Shown piece after piece: positions 46,887-55,379 of a stretch of DNA of 55,379 bases. Source of the stretch: Chitinophagaceae bacterium. GTDB taxonomy: Bacteria > Bacteroidota > Bacteroidia > Chitinophagales > Chitinophagaceae. The first letter of the stretch is position 1; the number at the start of each line of letters is the position of its first letter. Made by a program: the position numbers and the translations under genes. Where the stretch lies: assembly GCA_903642275.1 (NCBI GenBank), contig CAHJWK010000016.1, positions 1-55,379 on the forward strand, in the 5' to 3' direction. The notes under the pieces were generated by a model. That model worked only from the letters and a program-made list of their open reading frames with translations. It made no database searches and was not told the origin of the DNA.

Positions 46887-47048
46887 TTTTAATTTTTTGG
46901 GCTCTTAACCTCCATCTTTCTATCAACTTCTGTTCGTGCTATTCGCTGCAAGTCCGCCACAAAGCTCTGAACAAATCTTCAGCGGGCTTTACGCTGCTAT
47001 CCCGCAGCCACTCATCTTCTTACTATTATCAAAACATATCATAAACAT
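46887..47048. other. Intergenic stretch between tamB and tamL with a shared 12-mer
   Basis: 162 bp, more GC-rich than most gaps here. It contains GCGGG and CCCGC separated by 16 bases and the word TATCCCGCAGCC (46998-47009), which also ends the inverted-repeat element region at 22429-22440. No open frame of interest. Possibly a remnant of an interspersed repeat. Confidence 0.4.
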
Positions 47049-50000
47049 TTACTGCTGCGGTTGTGGCTGCTGTTGCTGAGAACCTTGTGTTGCCTGTTGC
47101 TGTTCTTTAATAGCATCATCTTTTTTCTTTTCTGCTTTATTATATTTTCTTATTCGTTTTCCTTCTTTCATGCCTTGAAATATTTGGCTAAACTTATCAT
47201 AATCAAACGTAAGAATAAAGCTCATACCTGTTTCTATAACCTGTCCATCAATAACACCTTCATAATCGTTCATTCTGTAAACGCGTAAAAGATAACGGCC
47301 ATCTTTTGTTACCTGGTAATCAACAGAAATATCACCTGCCGGGTTTGATGAACTTTGCCCCGCATTACTTGGTCCTTCTACCTGGAAATTGCTTCCCACA
47401 TTTACACGCAGCCTGTCATTGAGTAATTTCTTTGAAACAGTCACATTCAAATCAGTTCTGTTAGCAGCAGTACCTGTTGAATAGTCTGTGCCTGATGTCA
47501 ACCCAACATTTATATCAACGCCTTTAATTAAGCTGCCTGCAAGCTGGTTTATCTGGTCAGTCAAAATACGGCTGGCACTTTCTCTAACAGAATTTTCAAT
47601 ACCGCCCCCGCCACCAGAACTTGCAAAGGGATTCTCCTGAACAAATCTTCCTAACAGTAACAAGGCAAACACCTGCTTATTTAGTTCATTTTCGTCGGCA
47701 CGCACCTGGTCAAGTTTTGTAGCCACATCCTGCCATTGCGCTGCCTGCCTGTCTGGCAAAACGATATCAAATGTTATTATAGGTTTAAGCAATTCGCCAC
47801 GCATGTGCAGTAATACCTGGAAAGGTAATTTTTGCTTATACGTTGTAAGTTCTTCCGTTGACCTGCCCGCAAGTGAAGACTGCATTAAATCAATTGGCGC
47901 TGTATTGGCAACGTATACAGCCGTAACATCAATATCTGCAAGTGTTGGGTCTCCAGTCCATGTTATGGTGCTGCCTTGTTGGATAAGAAATTGTCTTTTT
48001 AAAACACTCAGCGTAAGATTATATGAACCGCTTTGCAAAAGATAGCTTCCGGTTAATGTTACTTTACCACTTTTATCAATACCGCCATTTAAGTTGGCAG
48101 CACCCTTTAACGTAAGTTCATCACCATTACGCTGATCAACAACAATCGTAAATTTTGCAGCGCTGTCTGTTATAACATTCGCATCAATATCAACACCGGT
48201 AACTTTTGACAAAGCAACAGAATCAAGCCCGTTGCTTGTGCTTACGGTGTCTTCAGGGTGGTCTTTATCAACAAAATTCACAACACCATTTCTTGTTACT
48301 ACTTCAGGGTCTGTTTGGGGAAGTACCAGCGTAAAATCTGTTACTTTATTTACCTTCAAAGTGCCGGTAACTTTAGGTGAAGTCATGTCACCGGTTACGG
48401 CTGCATCTGCATCAATGTTCAGGACGCCATAAACAATTCTATCTGTTGCCAGCGGCGCATCCACAACAGTAAAATCGTGCGCTTTTAAAGTAAGGTTGAA
48501 TGTATAAGATTTAAAATCCGTTGTGCCGACATCACCGTTTAATATTGCCGTATGTCCAACTGAATCAAGCAAAGTAAACTGATTAAAATGTATGCCTGTT
48601 GAATTAACACTGATAGCATCTGAAGGCAGCCTGAACCGTTCGCCTGATATAGTTGGAATAAGCGAAGCATTTACAAAATTAAAGTTACCATCAACAGAAG
48701 GATTGCTTGTAGTACCCTGAATTTTTACATTGCCTTTTAAGATGCCGGTTATATCATCCAGCTGTCCAACAGCAAATGGTTTTACTATTCCAAGATTTAA
48801 ACTGTTCATTAATAAGTTTAAATCCATTTTGCCTTCACCGGTATAATAAGTGCCTGTTATATGCACATCATTTCCATTACCGGTTAATGCAACATCTGCA
48901 TTGTACGCATTGGCTGTTTGATTATTTACTTTAACCTGCAGGTTGCCAATAGTATCTAACTTATAAGTAAGATTAGTTACGTTTATATCTGAAGTAAACA
49001 CAGGATTTTTTGTTGGATTGGTTATTTGTGCTGTTCCATTTATAACACCCGATGCCAACAGCGAATCCTGGTGCGCAAGCTTTGTAATGGTTGCTATTTC
49101 AAAGTTCTTTAAATCAACCTGTATTGGCGCTGAAACATTTTGTGCTGTACTGTTTATATTGATTGATTGATTGCCCTGGCTGATACCAAAATTATTTACA
49201 ATTACACCTGTTGAATCATATTGAATTGAATTACCTGCACCAACATTCCATTTACTATAATCCAACATTAAATCAGGTTTCAAACTAACTTTAAAACCAC
49301 TGCCCGTCTGATTAAGTAAAGCACCTAATGTGTATTGCGAATTATCTTTTTTATCTTTTGCATCAAGGTCAACACTTACCTGGTTGTTAGCAACAGCAGC
49401 ATTAATTGCTGTTTTATAAAATTGATTGGAACCAAACTTTGCACCTTGAATAGATACATCAGCGTTTAACGCACTGGCTGTTGTTTGAATATTTGCATTT
49501 AAGCTGTCAATTTTATTACTGCTGAAAATTAGCTCTTTGCTTTTTGCGGTTAAGCCCAAATCATTTTGTGCTGTATTTAAATGCGCCTGCACTGTTAATG
49601 AATCACTGCCTTTCAATGAAGGCATAACCTGCAACACCAAACCTTGTGGCTGAACCGTTGCATTGAATTGCCAGTTTTCAGGCGTAAAATTTTTGCGCTG
49701 AAAGCCTGGTACATTATAATATTGATTAATGGTTTGCTGCAATGCCTGCGCTATCTCCGTTAATTTATATTGACCAATCAATGACGCATTAATTGCATCA
49801 GCAGCTATAACAATACTCTTCTTTGTTGAATCGCCTGAAGCAACCATTGCAATACTATCTGCGTAATATGTCTGACTGCCTTGCGTTAAATGCAAACTAT
49901 CTATGTTAAGCGTTCCGACAAGGTTATCAGGATTGGTAGAAGAAAAATCTGCAAGCACATGGCCGCTAACGCTTAATGTATCGGTCATTAAATTCAAAGC

Positions 50001-52160
50001 CTTTACATTTAATGTATCAAGATGCAGATCTAATTTAACTGGTGTGTAAGGCAGTGTATGCAAATCAGCTGTTGCGTCAAGATTTAAAGAAATGTTCTGG
50101 TCATGTATAGATGCTGTTGTATGATTAACGCCATTATCAATTGTACCATCCAGTTTTAAATCTTTATACGTATAACCTTTCACCTGCGCAGATATGACAT
50201 CAGCACTATATTTTGCATTTGCTTTTTTAATATCAAAGCCAGAACCACTTGCTGTAAGATTTGCAGTTATCAATCCAACATTCTGAGGTTGCTTGGTTAA
50301 ATATCCAACATCAATATTTTGCAGGTTTGCTTTAATTGCATAAGCGTTACCTGGCTTCATGCTCCCATCAACCGTTGCATTGCCTTTGTTTGTTTTTAAT
50401 GCAAGCTTTGTGGCGAAGGCTTTTATTCCACCTTTAAAAAAACCGCTCAAAGTAAACCTGTCCGGGAGGTTAATATTATCAGGCAAAGTCTTTGGTGGCA
50501 CAAGGCCTAATATATCTTTTTTGGTTGATGTAAATTGATTAATATTCACATCATAATAGGCATTTTTTGCATCAGGCAAGCCTTTCAAGTGGCCAGATAA
50601 TTTTACGTATGTATCACCAAAACCACTTACTTCAAAAATCGGTATGGTTATATCTTTTACATAGCCTTTTGCCTGAGCATTAATTTTTATAACTGATATT
50701 TTATAAGCCTGCAATTGTCTTTTATAAGAAGGCAAAAAAGCAAGTACATCCTTCATGCCGATGTGCGAATTATTTAAGTTCGCATCTATATAAACGTTGC
50801 CCGGATTTTTTGCAGCCGCAGCAATTGATGGATACTTGACAATAACCTGGTTCTGTATAACCGTTGCATCAGTCTGTAACAAAAGATTTCTTAAAGTAGC
50901 ACCGGTATCGCTGTAATAAAACTGTGTGTGAAATTTCTGGACATCAAATCCACTTTTTTCATTAAATGCAAGCTGGTCAATGTTACCCCTGTAAACGCTT
51001 GGCGTGAATGTTAAGCTGTCGCCATTCAACGTAAACTTTGTTATGTGCAGATGGCTTGCATCAAAACCTTCGGGTATATGCGGTGCATTGTTATCATCAT
51101 ATTGCAACTCGTTGTTATTAAAATTTATTTTAGCCAGTTGAAACTTCCATGGATTACTTAACTGGCTATCCGTTTTTGCAGCAACTACATCTTTGGTTGC
51201 TTTTGCTTCTGCAGATTTACCAAGCGTAACTTTTGAAACGGTGTTATTAAGCGTTATATCTTTTAAACTGACAGCAAGATTTTTCAAATCAATATTTTCA
51301 GGATGCGTAGCCAATTCTCCAATATTTAAGTTAGCCGCCAATAACGAAATATCATTTTTATAATCAAATGCAATGCGCTTAAAATCTATGCTGCCTAATG
51401 TAAGCTGTGGCGTTGAAGTAGATGTTGCCGGTGAAGCAACAGGTGATGTACTGTCTTTATTTTGAATTAAAGGTTTATACTGATAGATGCGTGTGTTGAT
51501 ATCTGTGATCTCTATGTTTGGAATGTTATAAACAAGATGCGTTGGGTCAAAAGTTTTTATATTAGTTTGAAAACTGCCGAGATAGAAATAAGCATCGTTG
51601 CCCGTTTCATCATCTTTGAACTTTGCAGTAATCCTGTTGAGTACAATTTTACCGATGTTGAATTTCATCGGGTTGGTTGTATCGGCTGGTTGTTCAGGTT
51701 TTGAATTATCACCTGCAAACGCCTTTACTATGTAATCATAGTTAAAACTGGTGTCTGGATTTATACGATAGATATTCGCTTTTATATCGTCCAATTCAAG
51801 ATATGAAAGATCAACCTCGTGGCTTAAAAGTTTGAATAAAGAAATATCAACCCTTAATTTTCCCCCGTACAGTAAAGTATCTTTTTTCTGATCTTCGAAA
51901 TAAACATTTTCAAGAACGAGCCGCTTGGGAAAATCAAGACTTAACTTACCTATGGCAACCTTTGTTTTGATTTTACCTTGTAAGTAAGCAACAACTGTAT
52001 TTTTTGCATAATTCTGAACGGCAGGCACCTGGATTAGAACATATACAAGCAGTATCAAAAAAATAATTATACCTATAATCCAGGCAAAAATTTTAAATAT
52101 CTTTCGCGCAATAATTTTAGCTTCCAAATAAATATTAATTTTTTTAAGTTGATGCAGCAA
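47049..52160 (-). CDS. tamB: TamB-domain translocation/assembly protein
   Basis: 1703 residues. One N-terminal membrane helix (about 20-45; FAWIIGIIIFLILLVYVLI), a long stretch of beta-strand repeats (AsmA/TamB-like, about 60-1350), and the conserved TamB domain at the C-terminus (about 1400-1640; LSGRSTEE-like LAGRSTEELTTY, GRFVQENPF). The tail is Lys- then Gln/Pro-rich (QQQQPQPQQ). The protein forms a hydrophobic groove across the periplasm and pairs with TamL. No ATG precedes the membrane helix in this frame; TTG at 52160 is the best start, since an in-frame TGA lies three codons upstream. Confidence 0.92.
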   Translation of the reverse strand: MLHQLKKINIYLEAKIIARKIFKIFAWIIGIIIFLILLVYVLIQVPAVQNYAKNTVVAYLQGKIKTKVAIGKLSLDFPKRLVLENVYFEDQKKDTLLYGGKLRVDISLFKLLSHEVDLSYLELDDIKANIYRINPDTSFNYDYIVKAFAGDNSKPEQPADTTNPMKFNIGKIVLNRITAKFKDDETGNDAYFYLGSFQTNIKTFDPTHLVYNIPNIEITDINTRIYQYKPLIQNKDSTSPVASPATSTSTPQLTLGSIDFKRIAFDYKNDISLLAANLNIGELATHPENIDLKNLAVSLKDITLNNTVSKVTLGKSAEAKATKDVVAAKTDSQLSNPWKFQLAKINFNNNELQYDDNNAPHIPEGFDASHLHITKFTLNGDSLTFTPSVYRGNIDQLAFNEKSGFDVQKFHTQFYYSDTGATLRNLLLQTDATVIQNQVIVKYPSIAAAAKNPGNVYIDANLNNSHIGMKDVLAFLPSYKRQLQAYKISVIKINAQAKGYVKDITIPIFEVSGFGDTYVKLSGHLKGLPDAKNAYYDVNINQFTSTKKDILGLVPPKTLPDNINLPDRFTLSGFFKGGIKAFATKLALKTNKGNATVDGSMKPGNAYAIKANLQNIDVGYLTKQPQNVGLITANLTASGSGFDIKKANAKYSADVISAQVKGYTYKDLKLDGTIDNGVNHTTASIHDQNISLNLDATADLHTLPYTPVKLDLHLDTLNVKALNLMTDTLSVSGHVLADFSSTNPDNLVGTLNIDSLHLTQGSQTYYADSIAMVASGDSTKKSIVIAADAINASLIGQYKLTEIAQALQQTINQYYNVPGFQRKNFTPENWQFNATVQPQGLVLQVMPSLKGSDSLTVQAHLNTAQNDLGLTAKSKELIFSSNKIDSLNANIQTTASALNADVSIQGAKFGSNQFYKTAINAAVANNQVSVDLDAKDKKDNSQYTLGALLNQTGSGFKVSLKPDLMLDYSKWNVGAGNSIQYDSTGVIVNNFGISQGNQSININSTAQNVSAPIQVDLKNFEIATITKLAHQDSLLASGVINGTAQITNPTKNPVFTSDINVTNLTYKLDTIGNLQVKVNNQTANAYNADVALTGNGNDVHITGTYYTGEGKMDLNLLMNSLNLGIVKPFAVGQLDDITGILKGNVKIQGTTSNPSVDGNFNFVNASLIPTISGERFRLPSDAISVNSTGIHFNQFTLLDSVGHTAILNGDVGTTDFKSYTFNLTLKAHDFTVVDAPLATDRIVYGVLNIDADAAVTGDMTSPKVTGTLKVNKVTDFTLVLPQTDPEVVTRNGVVNFVDKDHPEDTVSTSNGLDSVALSKVTGVDIDANVITDSAAKFTIVVDQRNGDELTLKGAANLNGGIDKSGKVTLTGSYLLQSGSYNLTLSVLKRQFLIQQGSTITWTGDPTLADIDVTAVYVANTAPIDLMQSSLAGRSTEELTTYKQKLPFQVLLHMRGELLKPIITFDIVLPDRQAAQWQDVATKLDQVRADENELNKQVFALLLLGRFVQENPFASSGGGGGIENSVRESASRILTDQINQLAGSLIKGVDINVGLTSGTDYSTGTAANRTDLNVTVSKKLLNDRLRVNVGSNFQVEGPSNAGQSSSNPAGDISVDYQVTKDGRYLLRVYRMNDYEGVIDGQVIETGMSFILTFDYDKFSQIFQGMKEGKRIRKYNKAEKKKDDAIKEQQQATQGSQQQQPQPQQ

Positions 52161-52197
52161 CTTTCTTCAGCCACATAAGGCAGATACAGTGCCAAAA

Positions 52198-53094
52198 TTA
52201 CTTTATAACAATGTAAATTATGGAACTGGTTTTTTGTTTGTTTTTTATGGCGTGCAGGTTAGAAATAAACCCGCTTATAAAAGCTTTTACTGGATTATTT
52301 TTTCCGGTTATATATTGTTCACTTAACAGACTTACATAATAACTGTCAAACCACATAGGCTTAACTTTTTTTAGTTTGAAATTATGTTGCTGCAAAAGTG
52401 TTTTCATGCTTTGCGGCGAGAAGTGATACAGGTGGCGCGGCACATCATACGCCGCCCAAAACTCTGCATACTCATTTGCATCATAACTTGTATAATTAGG
52501 CACAGCGATTAACAACATGCCATCATCTTTTAATAAAGAAAAAAATGTTTGTATGTAATTGTGCAGGTCATGCACATGTTCCAGCACATGCCAAAGTGTT
52601 ATCACATCAAATGAATTTTTATTAAGCGTGAATAAATTTTCTGAAGGTTGCAGTTCTATACCAAAATCTTTTTTTGCGTTTGTCCTTGCAGTTGCATCAG
52701 GCTCTAACGCTGTAACATTCCAGTTTGCTTTCTGCATTGTTAATGCAAATGCACCAGTGCCGGCACCAATGTCAAGCAGGTTACCATTTTGGCTGCCTGT
52801 ATATTTTTCTATAAGCTTTCTTTTAGATTGTAAGGTGAATGACCTTACTGCATGATATAATTTATTAATTAAACCTTTGCTTGTATTTGAATGCGAAATG
52901 TATTCTGCTGACTGGTAATAAGCTCCAATGTTTTTTTTAGAAGGAACGTCTTGTGTAAAGCGCAACATGCATTCAGCACATTGCCATACCTGAAACTTTT
53001 CTTTACTAACAGTATAATCTTTTGCGGCAAGCACAAACGAAATGTTTAAGCTATTGCAAACCGGACAACTTGTGTAATGAATCAATTGTGCCAT
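52198..53094 (-). CDS. Class I SAM-dependent methyltransferase
   Basis: 298 residues from the ATG at 53094 (MAQLIHYTSCPVC); a longer frame upstream is hydrophobic and unlike the family. A zinc-ribbon like pair CPVCNS and CAEC opens the protein, followed by the Rossmann fold with the SAM-binding LLDIGAGTGAFALTMQKAN and the aspartate-containing LEPDATA, then DVITLWHVLEHVHD. It is of the Methyltransf_23 type that methylates sugars, quinone precursors or small molecules. Two CxxC pairs in front are typical of sugar C-methyltransferase relatives. Target unknown; TamB follows 37 bp later. Confidence 0.88.
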   Translation of the reverse strand: MAQLIHYTSCPVCNSLNISFVLAAKDYTVSKEKFQVWQCAECMLRFTQDVPSKKNIGAYYQSAEYISHSNTSKGLINKLYHAVRSFTLQSKRKLIEKYTGSQNGNLLDIGAGTGAFALTMQKANWNVTALEPDATARTNAKKDFGIELQPSENLFTLNKNSFDVITLWHVLEHVHDLHNYIQTFFSLLKDDGMLLIAVPNYTSYDANEYAEFWAAYDVPRHLYHFSPQSMKTLLQQHNFKLKKVKPMWFDSYYVSLLSEQYITGKNNPVKAFISGFISNLHAIKNKQKTSSIIYIVIK

Positions 53095-53366
53095 GCAGCA
53101 AAGAAACATACAAAATAACAACAGCATAATGCGTACTAACAAAAAGCATTAATCACCTGATATCAGTTTGCTATTTATTTTTTATAAAAATTGTTATCCT
53201 CACATACATTGCCAACGACAAATAAATTCAATAATATTTTTTATGAAAAAGTATATTATTAAAATGCTTTTTATTTTAAATACGGAAAATATTTTACACG
53301 CATTCCTTTTTACATTTTTTGCTCTCACTGGAAACAAAACTATTTATTCATTTTAAAACATTTTGT
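53095..53366. other. Divergent intergenic region before the repeat protein
   Basis: 272 bp, very AT-rich, between the methyltransferase (minus) and the repeat protein (plus). No gene, clear hairpin or exact -33/-7 pair was recognised. A 62-codon frame at 53168 lacks any gene-like features. Confidence 0.5.
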
Positions 53367-55379
53367 ATGAAATCAAAAATTTACACGGTGCTTTGCGCAG
53401 CACTTTTTTTATGCGCAAACTTTAAAAGCTTTAGCCAGGCTAATACCAGCCTTTCTAACCTTGCTGCTAATACAGCAGTTAATCACAGCCTTGTTCCCGG
53501 CACATCTAATTTTGTTAGCCTGGGTTCAAGTTCCATCACATGGAAAAGTCTTTACCTCGGTGGCATCATTTACATCAATGGTGCACCATCACTTTACTCA
53601 CCTTTAAACTCCAATAGTTTTGGTGGTTATAATGCAGGCAGTTCAAGTGTTACCGGCATTTTTAATACGGCCTTTGGTTCGCAGGCTTTAAGAAGTATTA
53701 CTGCAGGTGGTGCCAATACTGCTTTAGGTTATAATGCTTTGTATAATAACACTGCCGGTTATTCTAACGTGGGCATTGGTGTGGCTGCTTTATATAAAAC
53801 CACCACTAACAATCATCTTGTTGCTATAGGCGATTCTGCGCTTTATTTTAATACTGATGGTGCACGAAACACTGCTATAGGTTCACTTGCTTTGTATAAA
53901 AACACAATAGGTGATAACAATACCGCTGAAGGCTATGAAGCACTGTACGCAAACACTACAGGCGCAAGTAATATCGCCGCAGGCTTCCAGGCATTATATA
54001 CTAACACAACAGGAAATAATAATGTTGCTAATGGTACAAAGGCATTGTACCTGAATACATCCGGTTATTCAAACATAGCATTTGGTATAAAAGCATTATA
54101 CAGCAACACAACCGGTAACCAATCTATCGGCATTGGTGATTCTGCTTTATATTTTAGTACAACGGGTAATAACCTTGCCATTGGCAGCAAAGCTTTGTAT
54201 AAAAACGTAACCGGCAATTATAATGTCGCGATTGGTTATCAAACCTTATATAACAATACAGCCGGCTTAAATACGGGTGTTGGTTATCAGGCATTACTTT
54301 CTAATACTACAGGTTATTATAATGCTGGTTTAGGTTACCAGGCATTGTATGCTAACACTACGGGCGGTTATAATACCGGTACAGGATTGTATGCTTTACG
54401 CAACAATACCACAGGAGGTGATAACACTGCTAACGGAACATTTGCACTGGAATCAAATACCACAGGCAGCAGCAATACTGCTTATGGAACGCTTACAATG
54501 GAGAATAATACAACAGGTAACGATAATACTACTATTGGTTACGCAGCAGCCATTTATAACAACATTGGTTATAGTAATGTTGCCATTGGTACGCATGCTT
54601 TATATTTAAACACTGTAGGCAGCAACCTGGTTGCTATTGGCGATTCTGCTTTATATAATCAAGCTGCCGGAACCTTCTATGTTAATACAGCAGTTGGCAG
54701 CAAGGCGTTATATACAAACACTACAGGTTATTCCAATACGGCTACAGGTTACCTTGCTTTAACAAACAATTCTACAGGCGCTTATAATACAGGGTTAGGC
54801 GGCTTTGCGCTTACGTCTAATTCTACCGGTTCTAATAATACAGCGGTGGGATTATCTGCACTTTATGCAAATACTACAGGTTATGGTAATACGGCGATAG
54901 GTGATCAGGCACTCCGTAACTATGCTACCGGTACTGATAATACAGCACTTGGACAAAGTGCTGATGTTAACCAGGAAGGATTAACCAATGCTACTGCAGT
55001 TGGATATGATGCAATTGCTACAGCCAGCAACCAGGTTATGTTAGGTAACACTTCTGTAACAGCTGTTGTTGCAGCAGGAAGCACTTATCTTTATTCTGAT
55101 GGCCGTTATAAGAAAAATATAAAAGAAAATGTGCCAGGCCTTGAATTTATTAAACAATTACGCCCTGTTACTTATAATTATGATATACACGGAATGAATG
55201 ATAAAATGGGCATAACAAATCTGCAAAATAAAGAAGTAAAAGCTGGTGCTCAATCTTCTGCAAAAGTCTCAGCATCTGATAAAGCAAATCAAGATGCCAT
55301 CACTACAAAAGAAAAAAAGATATATACAGGTTTTGTAGCACAGGAAGTGGAAGCAACTGCTAAAAAATTAAATTATGAT
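53367..55379 (+). CDS. Secreted repeat protein with S74 intramolecular-chaperone domain, 3' end missing
   Basis: The frame is open from the ATG at 53367 (MKSKIYTVLCAALFLCANF) to the window end, 671 codons and no stop. Signal peptide 1-23. Residues 24-106 are a leader (NTSLSNLAANTAVNHSLVPG). Residues 107-531 (53685-54959) are 25 tandem units averaging 17 residues, pattern ALYxNTTGxxNTAxGxx, like YadA/Hep_Hag head repeats. From about residue 576 the peptidase S74 chaperone begins (SDGRYKKNIKENVPGLEFIK, YTGFVAQEVEATAKKLNYD). Such proteins trimerise and cut off their C-terminal chaperone. Probably a surface adhesin or fibre; phage origin is less likely because it has a signal peptide and no phage genes nearby. 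Confidence 0.88.
   Translation, partial: MKSKIYTVLCAALFLCANFKSFSQANTSLSNLAANTAVNHSLVPGTSNFVSLGSSSITWKSLYLGGIIYINGAPSLYSPLNSNSFGGYNAGSSSVTGIFNTAFGSQALRSITAGGANTALGYNALYNNTAGYSNVGIGVAALYKTTTNNHLVAIGDSALYFNTDGARNTAIGSLALYKNTIGDNNTAEGYEALYANTTGASNIAAGFQALYTNTTGNNNVANGTKALYLNTSGYSNIAFGIKALYSNTTGNQSIGIGDSALYFSTTGNNLAIGSKALYKNVTGNYNVAIGYQTLYNNTAGLNTGVGYQALLSNTTGYYNAGLGYQALYANTTGGYNTGTGLYALRNNTTGGDNTANGTFALESNTTGSSNTAYGTLTMENNTTGNDNTTIGYAAAIYNNIGYSNVAIGTHALYLNTVGSNLVAIGDSALYNQAAGTFYVNTAVGSKALYTNTTGYSNTATGYLALTNNSTGAYNTGLGGFALTSNSTGSNNTAVGLSALYANTTGYGNTAIGDQALRNYATGTDNTALGQSADVNQEGLTNATAVGYDAIATASNQVMLGNTSVTAVVAAGSTYLYSDGRYKKNIKENVPGLEFIKQLRPVTYNYDIHGMNDKMGITNLQNKEVKAGAQSSAKVSASDKANQDAITTKEKKIYTGFVAQEVEATAKKLNYD
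53685..54959 (+). repeat. 25 tandem 51-bp coding repeats
   Basis: 1275 bases equal exactly 25 units of 51 bp (17 codons), although units 10 and 12 are one codon short and unit 20 is two codons long. Protein consensus ALYxNTTGxxNTAxGxx. The variant GDSALY recurs at units 3-4, 9-10 and 19-20, hinting at duplication of larger blocks. Confidence 0.85.

Noticed and set aside
53168-53356. 62-codon plus-strand gene before the repeat protein
   Set aside because: Hydrophobic and aromatic composition typical of random AT-rich DNA, with no family resemblance.
53685-54959. Phage tail-fibre gene as part of a prophage
   Set aside because: It has a signal peptide and YadA-like repeats and no phage structural, lysis or integration genes lie in the window.

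Overview
The window looks like a chromosomal segment of a low-GC Bacteroidota, most likely a member of the Chitinophagaceae. Signs are a T9SS type A C-terminal domain (32434-33774), a TamL/TamB pair, a membrane pyrophosphatase of the K+-dependent type, a 31-codon bS22/mS38-like ribosomal protein, AT-rich leaders without strong Shine-Dalgarno sites and promoter-like TAnnTTTG boxes. The genus call is inference; no rRNA, tRNA, CRISPR array, phage module or insertion sequence was seen.

Layout. 1-8363: a partial PBP4-type carboxypeptidase, then a minus-strand run with ridA, lpdA, RNase G, the tiny bS22-like gene, a TPR protein, an HU/IHF protein and mutS. 8427-17847: a helix-turn-helix-like protein, a small membrane protein, an L,D-transpeptidase behind tdk, an unknown protein tail-to-tail with waaA (Kdo transferase), a DUF4142 lipoprotein, a very acidic protein, a DegT-type aminotransferase and hppA. 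17848-18262: a divergent intergenic region filled by a degenerate ~20-bp phased array of short palindromes. 18263-22249: a frameshifted purine nucleoside phosphorylase, a PAS histidine kinase and an S9 peptidase.

22578-30961: the [NiFe]-hydrogenase maturation cluster hypA-hypB-hypF-hypC-(VOC protein)-hypD-hypE, followed by a NicO/UreH-type nickel permease with a His-rich loop and a six-blade NHL protein. HypA/HypB and the permease would supply nickel; HypC/D/E/F would build the Fe(CN)2CO group. No hydrogenase structural subunits or maturation endopeptidase lie in the window.

31023-43329: an APC permease, a T9SS cargo protein, grpE-dnaJ, an acyltransferase, lepA and a compact minus-strand set (GlmU-like transferase, tpiA, flippase, GT4 glycosyltransferase). 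43425-53094: a class C beta-lactamase-like lipoprotein, TamL, TamB and a methyltransferase. 53367-end: a secreted protein with 25 tandem 17-residue repeats and the start of an S74 autoprocessing chaperone domain, cut by the window edge.

The signals that most deserve a second look are the phased palindrome array (17945-18230), the single frameshift in the phosphorylase beside it, inverted repeats at the hyp gene junctions that touch stop and start codons, a 116-bp inverted-repeat element (22312-22427), and the repeat-built S74 protein.
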